Shown: in pieces, positions 45,112-53,289 of the stretch
Numbering within the stretch: the first letter of the stretch is position 1
Layout: the number at the start of each line of letters is the position of its first letter
Assembly (NCBI GenBank): GCA_019638625.1
Contig: JAHBTK010000004.1
Coordinates: 310,001 to 374,000 of the forward strand
Origin: Chitinophagaceae bacterium
Lineage (GTDB): Bacteria; Bacteroidota; Bacteroidia; Chitinophagales; Chitinophagaceae
DNA length: 64,000 nt
Direction: 5' to 3'
The notes under the pieces: model-generated
The model's database searches: none
Seen by the model: only the letters and a program-made list of their open reading frames with translations
What the model was told of the DNA's origin: nothing
Position numbers and translations under genes: made by a program

Positions 45112-45501
45112 TTAAACTGTCAAAGAGATAGGTCTTTGTAAGATATTATTTACAGATTGGATCATTTGAACCGGATTAAAGGGTTTGGTAAATTTTTCTA
45201 TTATTCCAAGTTGAATACAATTCATTTGGGCTTCCTCGTCATCAAGGTTTGAAAAAACAATTACCGGGATATTTCTATATAAACAACTCGATTTCAGATG
45301 TTCTATAAATTCCCAGTTATCCATATCCGGTAATTCGGCATCCACAATAATCAAATCAGGTTGATTAAGCTCCTGTTGCAAATAGTACATGGCTGAATAC
45401 CCATCTGGTACTGCTGCTATTTGATAGTCTTTTTTTAAAATAGTCTTAAGCAAAAACCTGATTGGTCTACTGTCATCAATTACCAAAATTTGTTTTCTCA
45501 T
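45112..45501 (-). CDS. Single-domain response regulator
   Basis: A 129-residue receiver domain with no output domain (CheY-like). The acidic pair Asp9-Asp10, phospho-acceptor Asp54 (IIVDAEL), Ser84 (IPVIVFS) and Lys106 (FTKPF) are all present, so it should be phosphorylated by a histidine kinase, none of which is in the window. It precedes and probably shares a transcript with the transferase carrying a receiver-like N-terminus. Phosphotransfer or protein contact between the two is a reasonable guess, not shown by the sequence. Confidence 0.9.
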   Translation of the reverse strand: MRKQILVIDDSRPIRFLLKTILKKDYQIAAVPDGYSAMYYLQQELNQPDLIIVDAELPDMDNWEFIEHLKSSCLYRNIPVIVFSNLDDEEAQMNCIQLGIIEKFTKPFNPVQMIQSVNNILQRPISLTV

Positions 45502-45997
45502 CTTCTAAGGGTTATCTATCAACAATTCAACTCCATTAATCAATTAAAATCAAATACCTATGTCTTTATACTATACCTGCCTGGTTCAAAAAGGAATTGG
45601 AAAGCGAAAGGATAAGCTCGGGCCGAAGGCATTATCGCCTTTTCAGGAATTTTACGGGATATTAGAAGATAGATTCCATGCAAACAACCTTGTTACCTAA
45701 GTTTCTCAGAGGAAGTGCATGACCATAATAAGAGTTATATGGTTTAGAAAAAAGGATGCGTAAAAATAAAGCTAAAAATCTTAAATATCAAACCATTTTT
45801 ACATAAATGGAGTTTTTCAAAGTTAAATAGCAAAAAAAAATGTTTTTACAGTATTAATTATAAATACGTTATGAAAATCACCCTACTTTAACATCTCATC
45901 TATTTATCATTAAATAACATATTTGTTTCAATAGAACCATTATCCATAGTGATTGTTACCCTGTAACCTATCGTCGAAATTATCAAAAAGTAAACAC
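45502..45997 (-). promoter_or_regulatory. Probable leader/promoter region of the EPS initiation operon
   Basis: About 500 bases upstream of the response regulator without a credible gene. TAACTTTG at 45835-45828 on the minus strand fits the -7 box; no proper -33 box was found. A small stem (AAGGC with GCCTT, near 45625-45640) lies in the implied long leader. The leader could hold a regulator site, but no known riboswitch is recognised. Confidence 0.35.
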
Positions 45998-46071
45998 TCC
46001 AAAATAATAATAGGCTGCCCTGGGCTCTCAACCAGGGTACAAAGGCGGAATATTCGGTCCCGCCCTTGTAC
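45998..46071 (-). terminator. Double-hairpin terminator of the 550-residue T9SS gene
   Basis: On the minus strand downstream of the stop at 46094, a 12-bp stem (46071-46060 with 46048-46037, one mismatch) is followed by a 6-bp CCCTGG stem (46037-46018) and then TATTATTATTTT. Two stems in series before a T-rich run are typical of a strong terminator. Confidence 0.7.
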
Positions 46072-46093
46072 TAAATTATTGACAACTAGCGTA

Positions 46094-47746
46094 TTACTGC
46101 TTTATAATTCTCCTGGTAAACAGCAATTGATCACTATTAATGACAGCTACCTGATACACTCCGGCAGGTAAGTTGGAGATATCCAACTGCTGAACTCCCC
46201 TGCCAAAGATCGCCGTTTTAACTGATCGTCCTGTCATATCATATAAAACAATCTTACTATTATTTTCCGGGACATTGAAATTAAGAATACCATATGAGGG
46301 ATTAGGATACACCTGAATCACCCTGCTGCTGGTAAGCTTTATAGACCTTGTTGGGGAATAAGAGGATTTTCCGTCAAGATCGAGTTGTTTGATACGAAAA
46401 AAGAAACTGGTTTGGCCAACTGCCGGGCTATAGCTGAAAGAATAATTGGTCACACCGGAGGTATTTCCGCCTGCCGCTAATGTACGCACCGGCTCATAGT
46501 TTTTTCCATCAGGAGATTGCTCTATAACAAAATGTGAAGTATTACTTTCCTGAACAGTACTCCAGTTCAGTACTATACTGCCATTGCTTTCACCAAGCGT
46601 AAAGCTGCCCCAGGTGAGTGGCAGTATCGACATTTTGGTCAATATTACTGCCGTCGGCGTATAACTAATGTTATAGTTACTGGGTATGTTTGTTGAAGCA
46701 AAATTACCGGTGAACTCCGATGCCCCGACTCTTGTCAAAATTGTATATTCGGTTGACACAGGATCATCTGTTTGTCCTGTAACAGTAAGCGTAGCCGACG
46801 TCAAAGAAACAAAAATTGGGCTTGGGAACGAGGAAACGCCCAATTGGTCATAATCCGTTCCGGCCACATTACCGGTAGTGCTGATCTCAATAACAACTTC
46901 TGTTGCCCTGTTATTAAGCATAGCAGGATTCAGCGTTAGCAAACCGGGGGAAGTTCCCGGGGCAAGGATGCCGGTATTCTCGGCAACAGTTGAAAAAAGA
47001 AACTCCCCGTTACCGCGTATCGTTCCCGAATTGCTAAAAGGAACATTCAGAATGGCTCCGGCACTCCCAACATGCTCCACAATACCGGTTGCTGTATTAT
47101 TGAATGTACTCGGCGCCACATTCATCATTTGCGATATCGCCGAAACTGCTACAGAAAATACACCCTCATTGTTGAAAGTGGCATTCGTGCAATTAATAGT
47201 CCCCGAAAGCCACACCATATTTCCGGTGTTGGTTACTTCGGTGTTGTCAATAAATGCGCCATTACTAAACTGTATTTCCCCGGTATTATCTGTAGTTACT
47301 GCCAAATGCCCGCCGCCGGTTATCCGGAGACTACCAGCGGGGTTCACCAGTACAGCCCCGGCGCCGGAAAGCGTTCCATTTAAACCTATATATAACCGGC
47401 CATTTACAATGATATCATCTCCGTTGCCACCATCACCGAGTGTAATAGTTGCAGGGGTATTTGGATGAAAAAAAGCTAACACCCCCCCGTTGTCTACCAC
47501 TACCTGGTCTATAGTTCTGGTTTGCGTTAACACTACGCTATCTCCTGCCTGGATGGTAATTACACCATCACCTGCGTCTGGAATGGTTGTGGCGGCAACC
47601 CAATTACCATCATCAAAAACCTGCCAGGTAGCGAGTGTTTCCCACAGCCCAGAGGTCACGGCCGACCTGTAATCACCGTCTGCCTGGGAAAAGGCAGTAC
47701 CGCCAACCAATAAAAAAGAGATCAGGAAAGTAAAAATTATTCTCAT
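46094..47746 (-). CDS. T9SS-secreted beta-helix-like protein
   Basis: A 550-residue exported protein. The signal peptide is MRIIFTFLISFLLVGGTAFSQ, used to place the start at the ATG at 47746; the longer frame upstream begins with poor sequence. Residues 50-290 consist of short repeated strands (TINCTNATFNNEGVF, TFNNTATGIVEHVGSAG type), like parallel beta-helix adhesins. A Fn3-like segment (LPLTWGSFTLGESNGSIVLNWSTVQES) and a C-terminal sorting domain (VYPNPSYGILNF to IIKQ) follow. It probably functions on the surface as a structural or adhesive protein. Beta-helix enzymes, such as lyases, cannot be excluded. Confidence 0.82.
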   Translation of the reverse strand: MRIIFTFLISFLLVGGTAFSQADGDYRSAVTSGLWETLATWQVFDDGNWVAATTIPDAGDGVITIQAGDSVVLTQTRTIDQVVVDNGGVLAFFHPNTPATITLGDGGNGDDIIVNGRLYIGLNGTLSGAGAVLVNPAGSLRITGGGHLAVTTDNTGEIQFSNGAFIDNTEVTNTGNMVWLSGTINCTNATFNNEGVFSVAVSAISQMMNVAPSTFNNTATGIVEHVGSAGAILNVPFSNSGTIRGNGEFLFSTVAENTGILAPGTSPGLLTLNPAMLNNRATEVVIEISTTGNVAGTDYDQLGVSSFPSPIFVSLTSATLTVTGQTDDPVSTEYTILTRVGASEFTGNFASTNIPSNYNISYTPTAVILTKMSILPLTWGSFTLGESNGSIVLNWSTVQESNTSHFVIEQSPDGKNYEPVRTLAAGGNTSGVTNYSFSYSPAVGQTSFFFRIKQLDLDGKSSYSPTRSIKLTSSRVIQVYPNPSYGILNFNVPENNSKIVLYDMTGRSVKTAIFGRGVQQLDISNLPAGVYQVAVINSDQLLFTRRIIKQ

Positions 47747-47921
47747 AGCTTTCAAATTTGATATTATTAGTAGGGCTAACTGCACCCTTTATTCAGTAGC
47801 TTGGTCAATATTACAGGATAAAGTCTCAAGATTGCCATGAAAGGTTGATTCCGGTCAGAAATTACCGATTTCATCAGCAGGGGTATTCTACAAGGGATAA
47901 TGGAACTATGAATTTAATAAA

Positions 47922-47953
47922 ATCAAAAATAGAAACAATATTTTATTTTTGAT
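47922..47953. promoter_or_regulatory. Inverted pair of TATTTTTG (-7-like) boxes
   Basis: ATCAAAAATA at 47922-47931 and TATTTTTGAT at 47944-47953 are inverted copies. Each contains TATTTTTG (TAnnTTTG consensus), one per strand, facing the T9SS gene (minus) and the Gdh3-like gene (plus). No -33 box was found at normal distance. The gap 47747-48042 shows no gene. Confidence 0.4.
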
Positions 47954-48042
47954 GTATGCTATGACAAAAGCTGAAAAATCACCCGTTAAAATTCAAATAT
48001 TATTTTTAAAACAGCCTGATTTTAAGGCTATTATATCTTGAA

Positions 48043-48615
48043 ATGGATAGAAAAAAGGCTATCAGGAACATTGTTTTACTCGGGGGAGGGAGTGTTCTTG
48101 CATTTGCCGGGTTCAGGGGATATAAGCTGTTCCGCCTGCCGGCGCTTGAAAAACTCACCGGTTACCAGTCCACTATAGACGAACTGTCAGAAATGATCAT
48201 CCCTGAAACAGACGTTCCCGGCGCCAGGTCCGCCGGTATTGGCATATTTGTCTCAAAGATGATACGGGACTGCACCGACAGGAAATCACAGAACAACTTC
48301 CTGTACGGGTTGCAGGATCTTACAGCCTACAGCCAAAAGCATTTTTCAAAGCATTTTCAACACTGTTCAGCCGAAGAAAAGAAAAAAATAATGGATCATT
48401 TTGAAAAAAAAGAAACATCCCTAAACGGCTTTACAGGAAAAGTAGAACGTAAACTGTTGGGCGAGTCTTTTTTTTCCCTGCTTAAAAAATATACCGTGCT
48501 GGGATACTGTACCTCACAACAGGGGGCTACCCTTGGATTGAGCTATGACAGGATACCTGGTAAATATACAGAAACACAACTCGCGCCCGGACAAAAAGCC
48601 TGGGCGACTCAATAG
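48043..48615 (+). CDS. Gluconate 2-dehydrogenase subunit 3 family protein
   Basis: A 190-residue protein with an N-terminal hydrophobic leader (IRNIVLLGGGSVLAFAGF) that lacks the twin-arginine and lipobox of the copy at 14 kb. The family phrase LSEMIIPETDVPGARSAGIGIFVSKMIRDC is present. In related enzymes this gamma subunit helps export the FAD subunit. The GMC partner starts 17 bases later; the order (subunit 3, then GMC) is opposite to the 12-14 kb pair. No clear Tat motif remains (DRKKAIR), which is unusual for this role. Confidence 0.82.
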   Translation: MDRKKAIRNIVLLGGGSVLAFAGFRGYKLFRLPALEKLTGYQSTIDELSEMIIPETDVPGARSAGIGIFVSKMIRDCTDRKSQNNFLYGLQDLTAYSQKHFSKHFQHCSAEEKKKIMDHFEKKETSLNGFTGKVERKLLGESFFSLLKKYTVLGYCTSQQGATLGLSYDRIPGKYTETQLAPGQKAWATQ

Positions 48616-48632
48616 ATTCAAACTCAAACAGC

Positions 48633-50351
48633 ATGCAGGAACCCGGGCAGGATGTCAACCTCAACTTACAATCCGTAAAAGAGCATAGTTATGATGCGAT
48701 TGTCATCGGCTCGGGCATTAGCGGCGGTTGGGCGGTAAAAGAGCTTTGTGAAAAAGGCTTGAAAACATTATTGCTCGAAAGAGGGCGAAATGTAGAACAT
48801 ATCAGGGATTATCCGACGGCCATGAAGGATCCCTGGGATTTTGAATATCGTTTACAAAATACCGAAAAAGACAGGGTTGAAAACCCAGTTCAAAGCCTGG
48901 CTTATGACGAAAGTTGCAAACATTTTTTTGTCAGCGATAAAGAGCATCCTTATGTACAGGTATCCCCTTTTCACTGGATACGGGGATACCAGGTTGGCGG
49001 CCGGTCGTTAACCTGGGGAAGGCAATGTTACCGATGGAGCGACCTGGATTTTGAAGCCAACCTGAAAGAAGGGATTGGTGTGGACTGGCCAATCAGGTAT
49101 AAAGATATTGCTCCCTGGTATGATCATGTGGAACGGTTTATAGGCGTAAGCGGGCAGGCTGAAGGATTGCCTCACCTTCCCGACGGGCCATTTTTGGCTG
49201 CGATGGAAATGAATGCGGCTGAAAAGCATTTCAAGTCGGAAGTCCAAAAAAAGTTCCCCGAACGCCTGATCACGATCGGTAGGGCTGCTAATCTTTCAGA
49301 ATCGGTAAACGGAAGAGGGCCTTGCCAATATCGAAATCTCTGTAAACGCGGTTGCCCGTTCGGGGCCTATTTCAGCTCTAACGCTTCTACCCTGCCGGCA
49401 GCTATGGCAACAGGCAACCTTACACTTCGCCCCTTTTCCATAGTAATGGAAATACTGTACGACAAGGAAAAGAAAAAGGCTACAGGGGTCCGGATCATAG
49501 ACGCAGTTAGCAATGAAACGTATGAATTTTATGCAAAGATCATTTTTCTGAACGCCTCCACGATCGCATCCACCTTCATACTGCTGAACTCGAGGACGGA
49601 TAGCTTCCCCGAAGGATTGGGCAACAGCAGTGGCCAGGTAGGGCATAACCTGATGGATCACCATTTTCGTGTGGGCGCTGAAGGCATACATAAAGGATTT
49701 AAGGATAAATATTATGTCGGGCGGCGTCCCAACGGAATTTACATTCCCAGGTTTCGCAATATCAGCAAAGAAACAACGCAACAGGATTATGTACGGGGAT
49801 TTGCGTACCAGGGTGGGGCCATACGGCATGGCTGGTCAGAAACGGGCAAAACGCCTGGCTATGGAGAAAGCTTCAAGCAACAACTGCTGACTCCCGGCCC
49901 CTGGAACATGTGGATAAGCGCCTGGGGAGAAACCCTACCCGATTATAATAATAAAGTAACCCTTGATACTGGAAAGAAAGACAAATGGGGGCTTCCCCTG
50001 GTAGCCATTGACTTTAGATTTGGCGATAATGAAAAAAAAATGCGACAGGACATGAAGGCCTCCGCCATAGAGATGCTTGAAAAGTCCGGATTCCAAGACA
50101 TCAAAGGGTTTGATTACAGCACGGTAGGTGGTGACTGCATCCATGAAATGGGGACCATGCGCATGGGTAATGATCCCAAAACCTCTGTACTAAATAAATG
50201 GAACCAGATGCACGATGTAAACAACGTTTTTATAACCGATGGAAGCTGCATGACATCCTCTGCCTGCCAAAGTCCTTCCCTTACTTATATGGCCCTCACC
50301 GCCCGCGCCTGCGACCATGCCGTAAATGAGCTGAAGAAAGGAAATCTCTGA
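48633..50351 (+). CDS. GMC-family FAD oxidoreductase, three-cysteine type
   Basis: A 572-residue flavoprotein. AIVIGSGISGGWAVKELCEKG binds FAD near residue 25; RSLTWGRQCYRWSD and CIHEMGTMRMG are family motifs, the latter with the catalytic His. Cys231, Cys237 and Cys241 form C-x5-C-x3-C, the spacing of the 3Fe-4S cluster in FAD-glucose dehydrogenases. At the second active-site position, the phrase SACQSPSLTYMAL carries Ser where relatives usually have Asn. It likely oxidises a sugar or polyol together with the preceding subunit. Ends 63 bases from the convergent acyltransferase. Confidence 0.83.
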   Translation: MQEPGQDVNLNLQSVKEHSYDAIVIGSGISGGWAVKELCEKGLKTLLLERGRNVEHIRDYPTAMKDPWDFEYRLQNTEKDRVENPVQSLAYDESCKHFFVSDKEHPYVQVSPFHWIRGYQVGGRSLTWGRQCYRWSDLDFEANLKEGIGVDWPIRYKDIAPWYDHVERFIGVSGQAEGLPHLPDGPFLAAMEMNAAEKHFKSEVQKKFPERLITIGRAANLSESVNGRGPCQYRNLCKRGCPFGAYFSSNASTLPAAMATGNLTLRPFSIVMEILYDKEKKKATGVRIIDAVSNETYEFYAKIIFLNASTIASTFILLNSRTDSFPEGLGNSSGQVGHNLMDHHFRVGAEGIHKGFKDKYYVGRRPNGIYIPRFRNISKETTQQDYVRGFAYQGGAIRHGWSETGKTPGYGESFKQQLLTPGPWNMWISAWGETLPDYNNKVTLDTGKKDKWGLPLVAIDFRFGDNEKKMRQDMKASAIEMLEKSGFQDIKGFDYSTVGGDCIHEMGTMRMGNDPKTSVLNKWNQMHDVNNVFITDGSCMTSSACQSPSLTYMALTARACDHAVNELKKGNL

Positions 50352-50414
50352 TATTAACCGGCATATCAGGTTTTGTCGCTAATCCGTCATTGCAATCGCA
50401 AATGCTGAAAAGAA

Positions 50415-51542
50415 TTACTTACCGGCAGCATCGCCCGATCCCGGACTTTGTTTGCCGGCCGGAGAGGCCCGGGGCTTATCCAGCGAAAACAAAAAATACC
50501 AACCCCTGGATTGGCAAAAGCGATAAAATATTATAGATAAAAACACACTGACAAAAATACCGATAGCCAATAGAAGCGGCAGGTAGGTTATTTCAAATAC
50601 CTTGACAAATATGATCCTGGTACCGGAAGCAATAATCACGTGCATCACGTATATATATAGCGAGTTAACCCCTATGACCCTTAACCAAGAAATTGCCGAA
50701 TAACGTTGTAAAATAAAAGAGATGGCTACCATGAACATGCAGCCGGTCATTGCAATAAAGAAAAACAATGTGGGCTCATATCTTTCAACATACTGGTATC
50801 CTTCAGAGTTATTTTGCACATTGGCATGCAAAAAATAGAGCTGACTTATAACGAACAATGGCAACAAAAGCAGCACCGTCTTCCAAGAACCGATCTTATT
50901 TGCGTTATTCTCATTCCTAAAGTACTTCCCTACAATATCACCTAAAACAAAAAAAACATAATAATGACAGATGTCCTGCAGAAAACCAATATCCCAGAAA
51001 TGCTGTGTGGCATGCGCGCTGAAATAATACATCAAAACACCCAATATAAGTTGTACGCCGGAGGGCAGCTTCAGGTAGGTTTTCAGGAAGGCATATAAAA
51101 TGGTAACGTTAAAAAGAGCATATAAATACCAGAATTGATCGAGCGCCCTGGGTGCATAGATGAGGTAAATATAGTCTTTAACGGTCCGGTCAGAGTTAAC
51201 ATACCCCGAGAGCAATACCTGGAGGGTCAATTGTAACCCTCCCCAAAGGAAATAGGGGTATAAAATCGTCTTTGCTTTCTGACCTGAAAGTGCCCTGAAG
51301 CCTCTTTTTGCCAGGCTGCTGCTGATAAACATCCCTGAAATGATGAAAAAAAGAGGCATCCGAAAGCTGAAGAAAACAATATTGGCATATTCTAAACCGA
51401 TATATTGGGTAGCATCCAGTCCGCTCCTTTTTAGCCCTTCAAATACATGGCGGTACACCACCAGGAAAATAGCTATTCCTTTTGCATAATCTACCCAATC
51501 GTACCTGCCACCTCGTACCTGAGAATTAGCCTTGTTTGTCAT
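50415..51542 (-). CDS. Acyltransferase 3 family membrane protein
   Basis: A 375-residue membrane O-acyltransferase with about ten helices. YDWVDYAKGIAIFLVVYRHVFEG carries the conserved His region and FFSFRMPLFFIISGMFISSSL follows, as in OafA/WecH-type proteins. It probably O-acetylates a surface glycan. It begins 2 bases after the GT-C-like gene ends, so the two are cotranscribed. A proline-rich tail (RASPAGKQSPGSGDA) ends the protein. Confidence 0.88.
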   Translation of the reverse strand: MTNKANSQVRGGRYDWVDYAKGIAIFLVVYRHVFEGLKRSGLDATQYIGLEYANIVFFSFRMPLFFIISGMFISSSLAKRGFRALSGQKAKTILYPYFLWGGLQLTLQVLLSGYVNSDRTVKDYIYLIYAPRALDQFWYLYALFNVTILYAFLKTYLKLPSGVQLILGVLMYYFSAHATQHFWDIGFLQDICHYYVFFVLGDIVGKYFRNENNANKIGSWKTVLLLLPLFVISQLYFLHANVQNNSEGYQYVERYEPTLFFFIAMTGCMFMVAISFILQRYSAISWLRVIGVNSLYIYVMHVIIASGTRIIFVKVFEITYLPLLLAIGIFVSVFLSIIFYRFCQSRGWYFLFSLDKPRASPAGKQSPGSGDAAGK

Positions 51543-51544
51543 AA

Positions 51545-52972
51545 TCAGATGATATGATTATTACCTTGTTTATTATTTCCAACCTTTTGTTTCCTGAGTA
51601 ACACCAGCGCCTGGGCCAAAAGCAACAAAAACAGCGGTTCAATTTCAAATCGGAAACGCATGTTTTCATAGTGCTCCAACAAGGAGCTCAGCGTGAGCAC
51701 ATACCCAAAAACCAGGAGGATAAAAAGATTGACTGCAGACAATTCCCTGTTTCGATAACAATACCTGCCTATCGTAAAAAATACCAGTACATAAATAAGA
51801 AATTTAGGAATGGCTGAAACAGTAAGGGCGATTCTCCGTTCCTGCTTATTCGTTGCAAAATGGGAAAGGTTGAACGAATACACCACATCGTAGTATTTTA
51901 TTTTGCGGGACTGGAACTCGGTTACAGAATACCGCGTGCCGGGTGTAAAAAAAATGATGGCTGACTGGATCACATTCTGAACATAGGAAAAAGGATGCTT
52001 TTTTATATGTTCCTTACCTGCCTGCAGGTATTGTTTAGACACGTATATATATCCAACGTGATTAACATTCATCAGAGAATCATTTTTTAATTCGCTTAAC
52101 AAATCCCTGTCATTAAGCCCCCTGTATTTAGCTTCATAACCCGGCGGCAGAAATTTAGCATAAGCTGAAATATGGGAAAATGGTGGAATACTTTCTATTC
52201 TGGTGGTATCCGTCACTTCATTATCATGAAAAATATTCCTGGAAGTATTCATCCCTACCCAGGACGAGGTAGAGAACTCTTCAAAAATCATATAATTTTT
52301 AATATACCAGCAGGCTGTAAAGCACACCGCAATAAGTCCCACAATAATTATTTTAACTGACCCGGTCCGTTTTCTGTGGTAAAAGAAAATAACAGCGCCT
52401 ACAACAATTAACCAAACCAGGTGGTACATGCTTCTTGTAAGAGCGATCAGCATCAGTGCAAGGAAAAAGCCCGACACCGCCCTCCAGGTAATAGCAATTC
52501 TAAATTCCAGCAGAAAATAACAGGCTATCAAAAACAATAAACCGACAAACGTTGTATAAAACAGTTCATTTTCATATACCATAGTTGCAGGGCTGAGAAG
52601 GTATAACAGCGCTACAAACAGGGTAACCTGCCGGTCCTTAGTAATTTTCAAACACAACCGATGGAGCAATACCGTGTTGACCAATGTAATTGCCTTGAAG
52701 ACAACACTGAACGCTTCGAAAGAATAGCTCCCAGATAACTTCAATATTGTCCCCAAAAAAATATTGAATACAGGAGGTTGTGCGTGATTATACCAAACAC
52801 CTTTCAGCAAATTATATTTTAATGTTTCAACATCCAGATATTGCCAGTATTTGAATAAAGCATCATAGGCCAATTCAAGTCCCAGCAGATGAATAATGAC
52901 CCTGCTGATAACAAAAACAGTAATAAGGATACCTATGTCAGAGCCAAAATATTTCTTTGCGTATTGCGCCAC
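51545..52972 (-). CDS. GT-C-like membrane glycosyltransferase
   Basis: A 475-residue membrane protein with about eleven helices. The first loop region and the motif VWYNHAQPPVFNIFLGTILK match the GT39/GT83-like pattern (ArnT/PMT relatives) that uses polyprenyl-phosphate sugars. A soluble domain lies in the second half (residues 220-330). Start is GTG at 52972, directly after an in-frame TGA, with no upstream ATG possible. Pairs with the downstream acyltransferase; the neighbours suggest decoration of a surface polymer. Confidence 0.78.
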   Translation of the reverse strand: MAQYAKKYFGSDIGILITVFVISRVIIHLLGLELAYDALFKYWQYLDVETLKYNLLKGVWYNHAQPPVFNIFLGTILKLSGSYSFEAFSVVFKAITLVNTVLLHRLCLKITKDRQVTLFVALLYLLSPATMVYENELFYTTFVGLLFLIACYFLLEFRIAITWRAVSGFFLALMLIALTRSMYHLVWLIVVGAVIFFYHRKRTGSVKIIIVGLIAVCFTACWYIKNYMIFEEFSTSSWVGMNTSRNIFHDNEVTDTTRIESIPPFSHISAYAKFLPPGYEAKYRGLNDRDLLSELKNDSLMNVNHVGYIYVSKQYLQAGKEHIKKHPFSYVQNVIQSAIIFFTPGTRYSVTEFQSRKIKYYDVVYSFNLSHFATNKQERRIALTVSAIPKFLIYVLVFFTIGRYCYRNRELSAVNLFILLVFGYVLTLSSLLEHYENMRFRFEIEPLFLLLLAQALVLLRKQKVGNNKQGNNHII

Positions 52973-53289
52973 TCAATACTATAATTTGTTTGAATAAATT
53001 AGGGTGATCACGGACAGGACAATTATTCCCTGATATCCATTAGTAACGCAATTTTATTTACACGGTTTCCTATGGAGCCAGGTGTATCGGTCAGCAAAAT
53101 ACAAACTAATTTATTAAAACCTGATTATGATATTACTATAATAAACCGACAGGTCTCAAACACATCGCTTTGTTCATCAGAAATTAGCAAATGATAACTA
53201 TGAAACAAGAAACAAATCAATGAAGCAGGTCAAACCAGAACTTATAATTTCTTTCCATACATTTACAGCTCAATCAGCCCATTATCAAT
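52973..53289. other. Divergent intergenic region
   Basis: A 317-base AT-rich gap between two divergent membrane-protein genes. No complete Bacteroidota promoter pair and no small gene with sensible composition were found. Confidence 0.45.

Noticed and set aside
45502..45800. Known riboswitch or JUMPstart element before the EPS operon
   Set aside because: No GGCGGTAG-type element or recognisable riboswitch core was found.
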